From Rhizobium sp. 9140 (GTDB taxonomy: Bacteria; Pseudomonadota; Alphaproteobacteria; Rhizobiales; Rhizobiaceae), in contig NZ_FJUR01000001.1 of NCBI RefSeq assembly GCF_900067135.1, positions 1,987,501 through 2,051,500 of the forward strand: 64,000 bases of DNA. Reading direction: 5' to 3'. Below, piece by piece: positions 8,787-18,597 of the stretch (positions within the stretch are counted from its first letter, which is position 1; every line of letters begins with the position of its first letter). The notes beneath the pieces are model-generated. The model ran no database searches, had not been told where the DNA came from, and worked only from the letters and a program-made list of their open reading frames with translations. Position numbers and translations under genes: made by a program.

Positions 8787-9268
8787 GCACCCCGAACGAA
8801 CAGACGCCGCCCGTCAAGCAGGCGAACCAGCGTGGCGCCGCCCGCCTCGCCGCCGTGCAGGCCCTCTACCAGATGGATGTCGGCGGCACCGGTGTGCTGG
8901 AGATCGTTGCGGAATACGAGACGCATCGTCTCGGCCAGGAAATCGATGGCGACACCTACCTGAAGGCCGATGCCTCCTGGTTCCGCTCGATCGTTTCGGG
9001 CGTGGTGCGCGACCAGCGCAAGCTCGATCCGCTGATCGGTTCGGCGCTACAGGACGACTGGGCGCTTTCGCGCCTGGATTCGACGGTGCGCGCCATCCTG
9101 CGCGCCGGCACCTTCGAACTGACGGAGCGCAAGGACGTACCCGTGGCCGTCATCGTCACCGAATACGTCGAGATCGCCCGCGCCTTCTTCGAGGAAGACG
9201 AGCCGAAGCTCGTCAACGCGGTCCTCGACCGCATCGCGCGGCAATTCAGGACGGACGTGCGGAAGTAG
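8783..9268 (+). CDS. nusB: Transcription antitermination factor NusB
   Basis: A 161-residue NusB with a GTG start inside the ribH stop (GTGA overlap), following the GGAGGCGAA ribosome binding site at the end of ribH. Visible family signatures are [16 protein letters not shown] near the N-terminus, [17 protein letters not shown] in the middle, and the C-terminal blocks [31 protein letters not shown] and [12 protein letters not shown]. With NusE it binds boxA RNA to support antitermination of rRNA transcription. The ribH-nusB order is common in bacteria. Confidence 0.93.
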   Translation: MSTPNEQTPPVKQANQRGAARLAAVQALYQMDVGGTGVLEIVAEYETHRLGQEIDGDTYLKADASWFRSIVSGVVRDQRKLDPLIGSALQDDWALSRLDSTVRAILRAGTFELTERKDVPVAVIVTEYVEIARAFFEEDEPKLVNAVLDRIARQFRTDVRK

Positions 9269-9288
9269 GCCTCCTGCTTCAGACAGGT

Positions 9289-9316
9289 TTCGAGGTCCCC
9301 GTGTTCGGGTCTCGAA
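9289..9316. terminator. Hairpin between convergent nusB and MarR-GNAT genes
   Basis: Outer arms TTCGAG (9289-9294) and CTCGAA (9311-9316) plus inner CCCG/CGGG pairing around a TGTT loop. It lies between two convergent genes and could end transcription from both sides; there is no long T-run. Confidence 0.4.
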
Positions 9317-9322
9317 TTCTGC

Positions 9323-10288
9323 CTATGGAGCAGAACTGATCGCCTTGCGGACGAAGCGCTGTTCGGTGACTTCCTCGCCCCATTGCCGCCCGGGCTGTTC
9401 GTCATCAAGCACAAAGCCGTTGGCCTCGTAGAGGTGGCGTGCCGCGTCCAGTCCGCGGAACGTCCAGAGGTGCGTTTCGCGAAAGCCCAGGCGGTCGCAG
9501 AAGGACAGGGCTTCGCTCAAAAGGCGGCGGCCGGCGCCGCCTCCGCGTTGCCCATCATCGACGATGAACCAGCGCAAATGTGCAAGGCCCGCGCCCAGAT
9601 CCTCCCCGTCGATCGCCACGGTGCCGACGATTCTTAGGCTTTCCACAGCCGACCATAGCCCGTTGACCGGCTTGTCTAGCCGCTGGACGAACGCGGCCAA
9701 TCCTGCGGCGACCTGGGCCTCGAAATAGGCGCCGAAGCCGACCCGACGATAGAAGGCCGCATGTATCTCGGCCGATCTGCCGATGATGCCGGATCGATAT
9801 CCGCTTTCGATCGTGATGCCGGGACGCTCGATGCCCGGGGCATCGGTCCTGCCGGCATGAAGGGCATCGGTATAGGTGCGCAGGCCGGTGAGCACCGTCA
9901 GGCGGTCTGCGACCTCCATCCGGGAGAGGGCGGCGGAAACCTGCGATGTGGCGAAAGCATGGATGGCGGCAACGGTACCCTGTCCCTTTGTCGTCAGGCT
10001 AAGGCATTTCGAGCGTCCGTCTCCATGGCTGCTTTCCTCCCTGACCTCTCCCGCATCGACAAGTTTGCGGACAAGACGGCTGACGCTTGATTTCTCCAAT
10101 CCAAGCAACGTGCAGAGCACGCTTGCTGTCATTGCCGAATGTGCCTCGATCTCGATCAGGGCGTGAACGCCGGACGGCGCCAGATCCGTGCCCGCAAGCG
10201 TCGGCTCAAGGAAACCGAGTTCCCGCACGAGACCACGGGATGCATCGCGGATGGACCGGATGGTCTCGTCAATGTCTCTCGATATCAT
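9323..10288 (-). CDS. MarR-GNAT fusion: winged-helix regulator with C-terminal acetyltransferase
   Basis: A 321-residue two-domain protein. Residues 1 to about 145 are a MarR domain (recognition segment [30 protein letters not shown] and wing [17 protein letters not shown]). Residues from about 150 are a GNAT acetyltransferase with [24 protein letters not shown] (acetyl-CoA loop) and a [23 protein letters not shown]-terminal motif. Such fusions are known in proteobacteria; the substrate and regulon are not. The start at 10288 is taken as the first residue of the MarR fold. A perfect inverted repeat lies only 15 bases upstream, suggesting autoregulation. Confidence 0.88.
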   Translation of the reverse strand: MISRDIDETIRSIRDASRGLVRELGFLEPTLAGTDLAPSGVHALIEIEAHSAMTASVLCTLLGLEKSSVSRLVRKLVDAGEVREESSHGDGRSKCLSLTTKGQGTVAAIHAFATSQVSAALSRMEVADRLTVLTGLRTYTDALHAGRTDAPGIERPGITIESGYRSGIIGRSAEIHAAFYRRVGFGAYFEAQVAAGLAAFVQRLDKPVNGLWSAVESLRIVGTVAIDGEDLGAGLAHLRWFIVDDGQRGGGAGRRLLSEALSFCDRLGFRETHLWTFRGLDAARHLYEANGFVLDDEQPGRQWGEEVTEQRFVRKAISSAP

Positions 10289-10302
10289 GATGATCCCCAA
10301 AG

Positions 10303-10321
10303 TAGTTGTATGGTGCAACTA
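10303..10321. promoter_or_regulatory. Inverted repeat, candidate operator of the MarR-GNAT gene
   Basis: Perfect arms TAGTTG (10303-10308) and CAACTA (10316-10321) separated by 7 bases, immediately upstream of the MarR-GNAT start at 10288. Size and place fit a MarR dimer site. Binding is inferred. Confidence 0.55.
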
Positions 10322-10582
10322 TTTATCAGGATGTCGTCAGTGTCAAACGTGGACTATGCCTCAAGCCGAAAGGCAGAGTCGCGCGTCATCGGGAGATGTT
10401 CAAGTCTTCCACGGCAGGTTCCAAATTCATCGCCCGCATTGGCCCACGATCCCCGCTTGACCTTGCCGATTCTCCACCGCACTCTCCACCTTGGCCCGGC
10501 GTCGCGAGGAGGCGGTGCAGGGCGGGGACGGGATCAGCGGAGCAATGTGCGGCGCGGGTCTCCAAAGGAGGAAACACTCGAC

Positions 10583-12718
10583 ATGATTGTTCTACTGGGC
10601 GTAATTCTTTGCGGACTGGTTTCGGTGGCCTATGCCATCTGGGCCACGCGGTCCGTGCTGGCTGCCGATCAGGGCAATGCCCGCATGCAGGAAATTGCAG
10701 GCTATATCCGTGAGGGGGCGCAGGCCTATCTCGCACGCCAATATCTCACCATCGCCATCGTCGGCGCCATCGTCTTCGTCGCCGCCTGGATGCTGCTGTC
10801 GGGCACCGCCGCCATCGGCTTCCTGATCGGTGCCGTTCTCTCGGGCGCGGCCGGCTTCATCGGCATGCATGTCTCCGTGCGGGCGAATGTGCGCACCGCG
10901 CAGGCGGCGTCCGTCAGCCTTTCGGCCGGCCTCGATATCGCTTTCAAGTCCGGGGCGATCACCGGCATGCTGGTCGCGGGCCTCGCGCTGCTCGGCGTCT
11001 CCCTTTATTACCTCATCCTCACAGTCGGGCTCGGCCATGCCCCCGGCGACCGCGAGGTGATCGATGCGCTCGTTTCGCTCGGCTTCGGCGCATCGCTGAT
11101 CTCGATCTTCGCGCGGCTCGGCGGCGGCATCTTCACCAAGGGCGCGGATGTCGGCGGCGATCTCGTCGGCAAGGTCGAGGCCGGCATCCCCGAGGACGAC
11201 CCGCGCAACCCCGCGACCATTGCCGACAATGTCGGCGATAACGTCGGCGACTGCGCCGGCATGGCGGCCGACCTGTTCGAGACCTATGCCGTCTCGATCG
11301 TCGCGACCATGGTGCTGGCCGCCATCTTCTTTGCCGGCAGCGCGGCACTGGTTACTACCATGGTCTATCCGCTCGCCATCTGCGGCACCTGCATCATCAC
11401 CTCGATCATCGGCACCTTCTTCGTCAAACTCGGCTCCAACGGCTCGATCATGGGCGCGCTCTATCGCGGCCTGATCGTGACCGGCCTCCTGTCGATCGTC
11501 GGGCTCGCTCTGGCGACGACGGTGACCATCGGCTGGGGCGTCATCGGCACCGTCGATGGCAAGGAGATCACCGGTACGAGCCTGTTCGTCTGCGGCATCC
11601 TCGGTCTGGTGGTCACCGCTCTGATCGTCGTCATCACCGAATACTACACCGGCACCAACAAGCGCCCGGTCAATTCCATCGCCCAGGCCTCCGTCAGCGG
11701 ACACGGCACCAACGTCATTCAAGGCCTGGCCGTCTCGCTCGAATCGACGGCACTTCCCGCCATTGTCATCGTCGGCGGCATCATCACGACCTACCAGCTC
11801 GCCGGCCTGTTCGGCACCGGCATCGCCGTCACCGCCATGCTCGGCATCGCCGGCATGATCGTGGCGCTCGACGCCTTCGGCCCGGTGACCGACAATGCCG
11901 GCGGCATCGCCGAGATGGCGCATCTGCCGCCGGAAGTCCGCAAGTCCACCGACGCACTGGATGCCGTGGGCAATACGACCAAGGCGGTGACCAAGGGCTA
12001 TGCGATCGGCTCGGCCGGGCTCGGGGCGCTGGTGCTGTTCGCAGCCTATGCCAACGACCTGAAATATTTCGCCGCCAATGGCGACAAATATCCCTACTAC
12101 GGCGATGTCGGCGTGATCTCCTTCGATCTCTCCAACCCCTATGTCGTCGCCGGACTGATCTTCGGCGGCATGATCCCCTATCTCTTCGGCGGGATCGCCA
12201 TGACGGCGGTCGGCCGGGCGGCAGGCTCGGTGGTAGAGGAGGTGCGCCGGCAGTTTCGCGAAAAGCCGGGCATCATGGCCGGCACCGACAAGCCCGATTA
12301 CGGCCGGGCGGTGGATATGCTGACCAAAGCGGCGATCCGCGAGATGATCGTGCCGTCGCTGCTGCCGGTTCTCGCACCCGTGGTCGTTTATTTCGGCGTG
12401 CTCGCTATCTCGGGCTCCAAGGCCTCGGCCTTCGCCGCCCTCGGCGCGTCGCTGCTGGGCGTCATCGTCAACGGGCTCTTCGTCGCGATCTCGATGACAT
12501 CGGGTGGCGGCGCCTGGGACAATGCCAAGAAGAGCTTCGAGGATGGCTTCGTCGACAAGGACGGGCAACGCCACCTCAAGGGTTCGGACGCCCACAAGGC
12601 CTCCGTCACCGGCGATACGGTAGGCGATCCCTACAAGGACACTGCCGGCCCGGCCGTGAACCCGGCGATCAAGATCACCAATATCGTGGCGCTTCTACTG
12701 CTCGCCGTTCTCGCCTGA
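10583..12718 (+). CDS. hppA: Proton-translocating inorganic pyrophosphatase, potassium-independent type
   Basis: A 711-residue polytopic membrane protein that couples pyrophosphate hydrolysis to proton pumping. The catalytic signature [20 protein letters not shown] followed by [23 protein letters not shown] is intact, as are the second acidic blocks ([17 protein letters not shown] and the C-terminal [15 protein letters not shown]). The diagnostic segment [15 protein letters not shown] carries lysine and threonine where potassium-dependent enzymes have alanine and glycine, which places it in the potassium-independent class. The start at 10583 follows a strong AAAGGAGG site; the frame stays open far upstream but without sense. 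Confidence 0.95.
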   Translation: MIVLLGVILCGLVSVAYAIWATRSVLAADQGNARMQEIAGYIREGAQAYLARQYLTIAIVGAIVFVAAWMLLSGTAAIGFLIGAVLSGAAGFIGMHVSVRANVRTAQAASVSLSAGLDIAFKSGAITGMLVAGLALLGVSLYYLILTVGLGHAPGDREVIDALVSLGFGASLISIFARLGGGIFTKGADVGGDLVGKVEAGIPEDDPRNPATIADNVGDNVGDCAGMAADLFETYAVSIVATMVLAAIFFAGSAALVTTMVYPLAICGTCIITSIIGTFFVKLGSNGSIMGALYRGLIVTGLLSIVGLALATTVTIGWGVIGTVDGKEITGTSLFVCGILGLVVTALIVVITEYYTGTNKRPVNSIAQASVSGHGTNVIQGLAVSLESTALPAIVIVGGIITTYQLAGLFGTGIAVTAMLGIAGMIVALDAFGPVTDNAGGIAEMAHLPPEVRKSTDALDAVGNTTKAVTKGYAIGSAGLGALVLFAAYANDLKYFAANGDKYPYYGDVGVISFDLSNPYVVAGLIFGGMIPYLFGGIAMTAVGRAAGSVVEEVRRQFREKPGIMAGTDKPDYGRAVDMLTKAAIREMIVPSLLPVLAPVVVYFGVLAISGSKASAFAALGASLLGVIVNGLFVAISMTSGGGAWDNAKKSFEDGFVDKDGQRHLKGSDAHKASVTGDTVGDPYKDTAGPAVNPAIKITNIVALLLLAVLA

Positions 12719-12775
12719 CACGGTTTCCGGTCGATCGGACCGAAACCCTATGAGCAGCGTAAAGGCAAAAAGAAA

Positions 12776-12800
12776 CCCGCAGTGCCCTCGGCGCTGCGGG
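12776..12800. terminator. Bidirectional terminator between hppA and bamE
   Basis: Arms CCCGCAGTGC (12776-12785) and GCGCTGCGGG (12791-12800) with one wobble pair and a 5-base loop. On the minus strand it is followed by a T-rich run (TTTCTTTTTG), so it mainly serves bamE; hppA is convergent. Confidence 0.7.
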
Positions 12801-12848
12801 TCTTATCGTGTCGTCCCCTCGGTCTGTCGACGGGAAACGAGATGAAGC

Positions 12849-13385
12849 TCAGAGGCCGCCGCTGTTGCCGCTGCCCGACAGAACGGAACGTGCCATGCCC
12901 TTGCCGATGCCGTTGCCGGTCAGAAGCTGGCTGAGGAAGGTGAGTTCCTTGCCGCCTGTCGGCGTGGTGCGGGAGATCATGTCGAACACCTTGCCGTCCT
13001 GCTGCGTGTAGTGCGCGAGCTGGGATACGGTGCCGTCCTTGTCGAAGTAGACGGCGAGAATGCTCTGGTCGATCAGCTTCGGCTTCATGAAGGCGACCGG
13101 GCGGCGGCGCTTCTGCGAGATGTAGTAGAACACCTCGTTGTCGAAGGTCGCGGTGGTCGAGGGCGTGCCGAGCGAAAGCAGCACCTGCTCGCGGCTGGAG
13201 CCGACAGGCACAAGCGCCAGCGTCTCCTGATCCACCACATAGCCCTGGTTATAGGTCTGCGACACGGTGAACAGGTCGCCAGAACTCTGGCAGCCGGCCA
13301 GAAGGCCCGCGCAGAGGGTGACGGCGAGGCCCGCCCGGTTTAGAAACTGCATGTCGGACTTGAAAAAACGTCTCGTCAACGACAT
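12849..13385 (-). CDS. bamE: Outer membrane protein assembly factor BamE (SmpA/OmlA lipoprotein)
   Basis: An exported lipoprotein of about 178 residues. The hydrophobic signal ends in the lipobox LLAGC, followed by the SmpA/OmlA domain (YNQGYVVDQETLALVPVGSSREQVLLSLGTPSTTATFDNEVFYYIS, then ILAVYFDKDGTVSQLAHY). BamE helps BamA, B and D insert beta-barrel proteins. The C-terminal tail from about residue 145 (KELTFLSQLLTGNGIG) is a rhizobial extension. The start is uncertain: 13385 (MSLTRRFF) has a GGGAG tract too close to the codon, and 13352 (MQFLNRAG) gives a shorter signal without a clear site. Confidence 0.85.
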   Translation of the reverse strand: MSLTRRFFKSDMQFLNRAGLAVTLCAGLLAGCQSSGDLFTVSQTYNQGYVVDQETLALVPVGSSREQVLLSLGTPSTTATFDNEVFYYISQKRRRPVAFMKPKLIDQSILAVYFDKDGTVSQLAHYTQQDGKVFDMISRTTPTGGKELTFLSQLLTGNGIGKGMARSVLSGSGNSGGL

Positions 13386-13523
13386 CTCCCTTGAAGATAC
13401 GCCGGCAGATGCGCCATTGCTTTTCGTGCCTGCTTCGGTAAACCAGCTTCCGCGATCATGCAACAACACGATGCGCGTGCCCCCGGTCTTTCAGAGTGTT
13501 TGAAGCGGGGAAAGTTGGGCTTA

Positions 13524-14120
13524 ATGATGTTTTTCGGCCTGTTCGGCAAAAAAAACGGCAATGCCGCGATCGTCGCCCGTCAGTATGACCATCTGACGGC
13601 CGCAGCGCGCCAGCCTGTGCTCTATGAAAGCATGGATGTGCCCGATACCGTCATGGGACGGTTCGAAATGGTCTCGGCCGTGCTGATTCTCTACTTCCGC
13701 CGCACACGGGCCTCCGCCCGGGCAGGGCAGGAGATCGCGCAGGAGATCGTGGATGCCTTCTTCGAGGACGTCGATCACTCGATCCGCGAACTCGGCGTCG
13801 GCGATGTCAGCGTGCCCAAGCGCATGAAAAAGCTGGCCTCCATGTTCTATGGCCGGCTGGAGAGCTATTCCGCAGCGCTGGACCAGGCCGACCAGCCGGC
13901 GCTGGAGGCAGCACTTCGGCGCAATTTTCATCCCAAGGCCGAGGGGTCGGCGCCCTCGATGGCAGCCCTTGCCGCCTATATGATGTCGGCCGAGGCTGTG
14001 CTGACCGCAACCGGCGAGGATCAGGTCGAGACGGGAGTGTTGGCGATCCCCACGCCTGAGGCTCTGCCGATGCCGGAAACCTTGACTGCAGACGACGCTC
14101 GACAAAGGAATGACCTGTGA
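13524..14120 (+). CDS. Ubiquinol-cytochrome c chaperone family protein
   Basis: A 198-residue protein of the CBP3/UQCC1 family, which assists cytochrome b synthesis and assembly of the bc1 complex. Family features are the central RFEMVSAVLILYFRR block, a DAFFEDVDHSIRELGVGDVSVPKRMKKL motif (the conserved D-x-x-x-R-x-x-G-V/I-G-D-x-x-V) and MFYGRLESYSAAL. The proline-rich C-terminal tail is not conserved. The start could be 13524 or 13527 (adjacent ATGs). It is divergent from bamE and overlaps the following DUF177 gene by four bases. Confidence 0.85.
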   Translation: MMFFGLFGKKNGNAAIVARQYDHLTAAARQPVLYESMDVPDTVMGRFEMVSAVLILYFRRTRASARAGQEIAQEIVDAFFEDVDHSIRELGVGDVSVPKRMKKLASMFYGRLESYSAALDQADQPALEAALRRNFHPKAEGSAPSMAALAAYMMSAEAVLTATGEDQVETGVLAIPTPEALPMPETLTADDARQRNDL

Positions 14121-14668
14121 AGCCCGATGAAATCTCCGCCTATTCCCATCCGGTCAAGGTCAGCACCCTTTCTGCCAGCCTGACGAACCTGCGTCTCGAG
14201 GCCGACGCGCAGGCGCTGGAAGCACTGGCGCGCCAGTGGAACGTGACGGAGGTCCGCAGCCTCAAGGCCGACCTGCAGATTGCCCGATGGAAGAAGGACG
14301 GGGTACGGGTGAAGGGCCGTGTGATGGCGGATCTGGTGCAGGAATGCGTGGTGACGCTGGAGCCGGTGGAAAGCCACATCGACGAACCGGTGGAAGCAAC
14401 CTACGTGCCGGACGGATCGAAGCTCGCCCGCGCGCTGACCGTCGAGACTGCCGAGACGGTGGTCGATCCCGATGGTCCGGATGCGCCCGATATCTTCGTC
14501 GGCGACACGATCGACATCGGCCAGACGGTGGCCGAGCATGCGGCGATGGCGATCGATCCCTATCCGAAAAAGGCGGGTGCCGCCTTTCCGGGCCACATCG
14601 AAAGCACCGAGAAGGACGACAAGCGCCCCAACCCATTTGCCGCCCTGAAGGACTGGAAGAAAGACTGA
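14117..14668 (+). CDS. DUF177 (YceD-like) protein, 23S rRNA/large-subunit associated
   Basis: A 183-residue protein with a GTG start overlapping the preceding stop codon. DUF177 features are the EARQW-type helix (ALARQWNVTEVRSLKADLQ), the RVKGRVMADLVQECVVTLEPVESHIDEPVEATYVP strand block and the acidic IDIGQTVAEHAAMAIDPYP helix. Bacterial YceD proteins affect 23S rRNA accumulation and often precede rpmF-plsX; here rpmF is absent and plsX follows after 217 bases. The C-terminal NPFAALKDWKKD is typical of the family. Confidence 0.85.
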   Translation: MKPDEISAYSHPVKVSTLSASLTNLRLEADAQALEALARQWNVTEVRSLKADLQIARWKKDGVRVKGRVMADLVQECVVTLEPVESHIDEPVEATYVPDGSKLARALTVETAETVVDPDGPDAPDIFVGDTIDIGQTVAEHAAMAIDPYPKKAGAAFPGHIESTEKDDKRPNPFAALKDWKKD

Positions 14669-14885
14669 AAGCGAGAGCGAATTGCGCCTGTTCATAGGTT
14701 TTTCAGGTATGACTTATGAAAAAACAGGCATTTTGGCGGAAAACTGGCCGCCCGAACTGCGGGATCGGCTCGCATTCCCCGGCGTGAACGGTTAAGGACC
14801 ACTTCGTGTCGCCATGCGCGATCGCTAGCGCGATCTGGCGCGGGCGGGCAGGCGGGTACGAAACGGACAGCAGGATAGGAAACAC

Positions 14886-15944
14886 GTGGTCAGAATTTCC
14901 CTCGATCTGATGGGCGGCGATCATGGTCCGCAGGTCATCATCCCCGGCGCCGCCAAGGCGCTCGAGCGGCATCCCGACATCCGATTCGTGCTCTATGGTC
15001 TGGAGGCAGACTGCCTGCCGATCCTGGAGAAGTATCCGAAGGTCAAGGCGGCAAGCACGTTCCACCCCTGCGAGATCGCCATCGCCATGGACGAGAAGCC
15101 GAGCCAGGCGCTGCGCCGTGGCCGCGGCAAGGCGTCCATGTGGCAGGCGATCGATGCGATCAACCGAAACGAGGCCGACGTCGTCGTCTCCGCCGGCAAT
15201 ACCGGCGCGCTGATGGCCATGTCCGTCTTCTGCCTGCGCACCATGTCCGGCATCCAGCGCCCGGCGATCGCGGCGATCTGGCCGACGCTCAAGGGAGAGA
15301 GCATCGTGCTCGATGTCGGCGCGACGATCGGTGCGGACGCCCAGCAGCTGATGGATTTCGCCCTGATGGGCGGCGCGATGGCGCGGGCACTCTTCGAGAT
15401 GGACCGTCCGACCGTCGGTTTGCTGAATGTTGGCGTCGAGGAGATGAAGGGTCAGGAGGACGTCAAGGAAGCCGGCCGGCTCATCCGCGAGGCCAATCTC
15501 GACGGCATCGACTATTTCGGCTTCGTGGAAGGCGACGATATCGGGCGCGGCACCGTGGATGTCGTTGTCACCGAAGGCTTTTCCGGCAATATCGCGCTGA
15601 AGGCGGCCGAAGGCACCGCCCGCCAGATCGCGGAATATCTGCGCGCGGCCATGTCCCGTACTCTTTTGGCCAAGATCGGCTATATACTGGCGAAAGGCGC
15701 CTTCGACCGTCTGCGCGAGAAGATGGACCCGCGCAAGGTCAATGGCGGCGTCTTCCTCGGCCTCAACGGTGTGGTGATCAAGAGCCATGGCGGCGCGGAT
15801 GCCGAAGGTTTTGCAGCAGCGATCGATGTCGGCTACGACATGGTCCGCAACGGTTTGAAAGCCAAGATCGAGACCGACTTGGACAAATACCGCGCGACCC
15901 GGGTCCCCGAGGGGACGCCGACGGGTGCCGGTGGTGAGGTTTGA
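14886..15944 (+). CDS. plsX: Phosphate acyltransferase PlsX
   Basis: A 352-residue enzyme converting acyl-ACP and phosphate to acyl phosphate, the entry to phospholipid synthesis with PlsY. It starts with GTG and the family signature [13 protein letters not shown], followed by [41 protein letters not shown], and the C-terminal [23 protein letters not shown]. fabH follows 7 bases later, the usual plsX-fabH pairing. Confidence 0.95.
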   Translation: MVRISLDLMGGDHGPQVIIPGAAKALERHPDIRFVLYGLEADCLPILEKYPKVKAASTFHPCEIAIAMDEKPSQALRRGRGKASMWQAIDAINRNEADVVVSAGNTGALMAMSVFCLRTMSGIQRPAIAAIWPTLKGESIVLDVGATIGADAQQLMDFALMGGAMARALFEMDRPTVGLLNVGVEEMKGQEDVKEAGRLIREANLDGIDYFGFVEGDDIGRGTVDVVVTEGFSGNIALKAAEGTARQIAEYLRAAMSRTLLAKIGYILAKGAFDRLREKMDPRKVNGGVFLGLNGVVIKSHGGADAEGFAAAIDVGYDMVRNGLKAKIETDLDKYRATRVPEGTPTGAGGEV

Positions 15945-15951
15945 CAAAGAC

Positions 15952-16923
15952 ATGATCCGTTCTGTGGTTCGCGGGTTCGGGGCAGCGCTTCCGAAACAAG
16001 TGGTGACCAATCGTGACCTGGAGGCGAGGGTCGACACGACCGACGAGTGGATCGTGCAGCGAACCGGCATCCGTCAGCGCTACATCGCCGGGGAAGGCGA
16101 AACGACGGCATCGCTCGGCGAAGCCGCCGCACGCGCAGCTCTCGACCGCGCGGGCCTGACGCCGGCGGACATCGACGTCATCATTCTCGCGACCTCGACG
16201 CCGGACAACACGTTTCCGGCCAGCGCCGTCAATATCCAGGCGCGGCTCGGCATGCATCACGGTGCCGCCTTCGACATACAGGCGGTGTGTTCCGGCTTCG
16301 TCTATGCCATGGCCACGGCCGACGCCTATATTCGCGGGGGACTTGCGCGCCGTATCCTCGTCATCGGTGCGGAGACCTTCTCCCGGATCATCGACTGGAA
16401 CGACCGCACCACCTGCGTGCTCTTCGGCGACGGTGCCGGCGCAGTGGTGCTGGAGGCCGGGGAGGGCGACGGCACGATCGCGGATCGCGGTATCCTGACC
16501 GCTCACCTGCGCTCCGATGGCGCCCACCGCGAAAAGCTCTATGTCGACGGCGGTCCGTCCTCCACCGGCACGGTCGGCCATCTGCGCATGGAAGGCCGCG
16601 AGGTCTTCAAGCATGCCGTCGGCATGATTACCGACGTGATCGAGCAGGCCTTCGACGCGACGGGCACCACGGCCGACGACATTGACTGGCTGGTGCCCCA
16701 CCAGGCCAACCGCCGCATCATCGACGGCTCGGCCAAGAAGCTCGGCATCCCCCCGGAAAAGGTCGTCATCACCGTCGACCTCCACGGCAACACGTCCGCG
16801 GCTTCCATTCCGCTGGCGCTGAACGAAGCCGCCTCCGACGGACGCATCAAGACGGGCGATCTCGTTCTGCTCGAAGCCATGGGCGGCGGTTTCACCTGGG
16901 GCTCCGTCCTCATTCGCTGGTAG
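15952..16923 (+). CDS. fabH: Beta-ketoacyl-ACP synthase III
   Basis: A 323-residue thiolase-fold enzyme that starts fatty-acid elongation by condensing acetyl-CoA with malonyl-ACP. The catalytic triad is visible: Cys113 in [10 protein letters not shown], His in VPHQANRRI, Asn in [13 protein letters not shown]. The start at 15952 gives the family start ([14 protein letters not shown]) and follows plsX by 7 bases; the open frame upstream lies within plsX. The CoA-binding [13 protein letters not shown] block is intact. Confidence 0.95.
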   Translation: MIRSVVRGFGAALPKQVVTNRDLEARVDTTDEWIVQRTGIRQRYIAGEGETTASLGEAAARAALDRAGLTPADIDVIILATSTPDNTFPASAVNIQARLGMHHGAAFDIQAVCSGFVYAMATADAYIRGGLARRILVIGAETFSRIIDWNDRTTCVLFGDGAGAVVLEAGEGDGTIADRGILTAHLRSDGAHREKLYVDGGPSSTGTVGHLRMEGREVFKHAVGMITDVIEQAFDATGTTADDIDWLVPHQANRRIIDGSAKKLGIPPEKVVITVDLHGNTSAASIPLALNEAASDGRIKTGDLVLLEAMGGGFTWGSVLIRW

Positions 16924-16973
16924 AGGAAAAGCGAGCGGGCGCTGGTAGATGAAAAGCGTTGGGAATGAAGGCC

Positions 16974-17002
16974 TTGACCCACGTGGTCAACGGCAATACT
17001 CT
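16974..17002 (+). promoter_or_regulatory. Candidate ihfA promoter with overlapping inverted repeat
   Basis: TTGACC (16974-16979) and TACTCT (16997-17002) are 17 bases apart, 38 bases before the ihfA ATG. The -35 hexamer is also the left arm of a perfect inverted repeat, TTGACC and GGTCAA (16985-16990) with a 5-base spacer, so a repressor bound here would block the promoter. Confidence 0.45.
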
Positions 17003-17040
17003 TCCCGTCAATCGATATTCCAGAACATCGGTGGGGGATC

Positions 17041-17379
17041 ATGAGCGGTAAAACGGTAACGAGAGCAGACCTCGCAGAGGCTGTTTTTCGCAAGGTCGGC
17101 CTGTCGCGTACTGAATCCGCCGAGCTGGTCGAGACGGTCATCGACGAGATCTGCAACGCCATCGTTCGCGGGGAAAGCGTCAAGCTGTCCTCGTTCGCCA
17201 CCTTTCAGGTGCGCGACAAGAACGAGCGCATCGGCCGCAACCCGAAAACGGGCGAGGAGGTGCCTATCTCGCCGCGCCGAGTGATGACCTTCAAGGCATC
17301 CAATGTGCTCAAGCAGCGCGTGCTCAAGGCGCATCTGGCCCGCAAGGCCAAGCAGAAGCCGGCCGCACCGGCACCTTGA
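17041..17379 (+). CDS. ihfA: Integration host factor alpha subunit
   Basis: A 112-residue DNA-bending protein. It shows the IHF/HU fold: [31 protein letters not shown] helices, the [30 protein letters not shown] arm with the DNA-intercalating proline region, and [16 protein letters not shown]. The RNPKTGEEV motif and position after fabH with a merR gene following identify it as IhfA, not HU. A basic Ala/Pro-rich tail ([13 protein letters not shown]) is added at the C-terminus. Confidence 0.93.
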   Translation: MSGKTVTRADLAEAVFRKVGLSRTESAELVETVIDEICNAIVRGESVKLSSFATFQVRDKNERIGRNPKTGEEVPISPRRVMTFKASNVLKQRVLKAHLARKAKQKPAAPAP

Positions 17380-17582
17380 CGGCGAACCGTGCCGGCGGTT
17401 TTCGCGGCACCGAAAGGACGTATCCGTTTTTTCCGGTTGAAAACCCTCGCCTAAGCCGTTGAAAGACGGCCCGATTGTGCGATCATGGCCCCTAGAGCGG
17501 ATCGCTGTCCCGAATCGGGACGCGGCGGCACCCGGCCACGGCTTTCAAGGCTCGTGGCGCACCTGGCGTGATTGAGGACGAT

Positions 17583-18125
17583 ATGGACAAGAGCCCGGAT
17601 GCGTTTCGCACGATCAGCGAAGTCGCCGACGATCTCGACCTGCCGCAGCACGTGCTGCGCTTCTGGGAGACGCGGTTCATCCAGATCAAGCCCATGAAGC
17701 GGGGCGGGGGCCGACGGTATTACCGGCCCGAGGATGTGGACCTGCTGAAGGGCATCCGCCACCTGCTCTACGACCACGGCTACACCATCAAGGGCGTGCA
17801 GAAGCTCCTGAAGATGAACGGCAACAAGTTCGTGGCGGCCATCGCCAGCGGCGACCTTGCCACTGTCGAGGCACTGGCTGCAGCCAGCAACGATGAAGCG
17901 CCGTCGCAGCAGCAGCCCAAAGTCGGCATGCCCGACGACGACCAGATCGTCGGCCGCGCGAAACTCCCCACCAGCCGCCGCTTTTTCTCCTTCGGCAACG
18001 GCACCGACGACATGCCCGAAGTCTCCGTCGGCAAGACCTCCGTTAACAAGGAAGACCGGGCGCTGTTACAAGAGGCGCTGTACGACCTTCTGGAGTGCAA
18101 GCGGCTGCTGGATCAGGTGCGGTAA
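17583..18125 (+). CDS. MerR-family transcriptional regulator
   Basis: A 180-residue regulator. The N-terminal MerR DNA-binding domain is clear ([23 protein letters not shown], then [37 protein letters not shown]). The remainder lacks cysteine metal ligands and a known effector domain, and ends with a helical [19 protein letters not shown] segment that may dimerise. The same gene follows ihfA across Rhizobiales and other alphaproteobacteria; its regulon is not known to me. The start at 17583 (MDKSPDAF) is preferred to 17568 because related proteins start there. Confidence 0.88.
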   Translation: MDKSPDAFRTISEVADDLDLPQHVLRFWETRFIQIKPMKRGGGRRYYRPEDVDLLKGIRHLLYDHGYTIKGVQKLLKMNGNKFVAAIASGDLATVEALAAASNDEAPSQQQPKVGMPDDDQIVGRAKLPTSRRFFSFGNGTDDMPEVSVGKTSVNKEDRALLQEALYDLLECKRLLDQVR

Positions 18126-18520
18126 CGATGCCGCCACCGGCAATGTCGCATGGTGTATCGAAGGGTGCAGCGAGGGACGATAGCGCGGATGCGCTGCGTC
18201 CCATGCGACAGGGTGTTTTTGCATCAGGCTTCGCGCGATCCGGACACCAGCGAACGATGCTCCGGTAGAATGCCTGCCGGAACCTCAAGGTGACCCTAAC
18301 TCGACCGTGAGCGTCGGCTCGTATACTGGCGCCGTCTGGAGCGGTCGGCCATGGGAGCGAGACTGGCGGTTGGAACGACCGCGTACAAGGCCGACGATGC
18401 GAGCGTGCCGACGATCCGTCATATGAGCGTGAATCCATGTAGTGAAGAGTTCCACAGACATTCCGCATGGTGCGGTTGCCGACACTTGCCCGCCAGCGGC
18501 CCGAAAAGAGCCGGTCGGGC
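18126..18520. other. Intergenic region with no recognisable gene
   Basis: Nearly 400 bases after the MerR gene. Open frames here on either strand lack ribosome binding sites and protein-like composition. I saw no hairpin with a T-run, no tRNA and no repeat. Confidence 0.4.
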
Positions 18521-18545
18521 GGAACAGCTTGCCGTTGGCGCGGTT
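18521..18545 (+). promoter_or_regulatory. Candidate RpoE2/EcfG-type promoter
   Basis: GGAAC (18521-18525), an 18-base spacer, then TT (18544-18545) matches the general stress sigma factor consensus of Rhizobiales (GGAAC-N18/19-TT). It lies 53 bases upstream of the start of the exported repeat protein at 18598. A match this short can occur by chance. Confidence 0.35.
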
Positions 18546-18597
18546 AAACGGGCCTCAATACCGACAACGTTGCCGGTAAACAGAGGAGAAGAGAGCA

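Noticed and set aside
10592..12595. A 667-codon open frame on the minus strand opposite hppA
   Set aside because: High G+C keeps the antisense frame open; the translated product is Asp/Gly/His/Arg-rich without any family pattern, while hppA on the plus strand is unmistakable.
14699..14723. TTTTTCA/TGAAAAA inverted repeat between the DUF177 gene and plsX
   Set aside because: A/T-only symmetry with weak stem and no terminator-like tail; could be chance.
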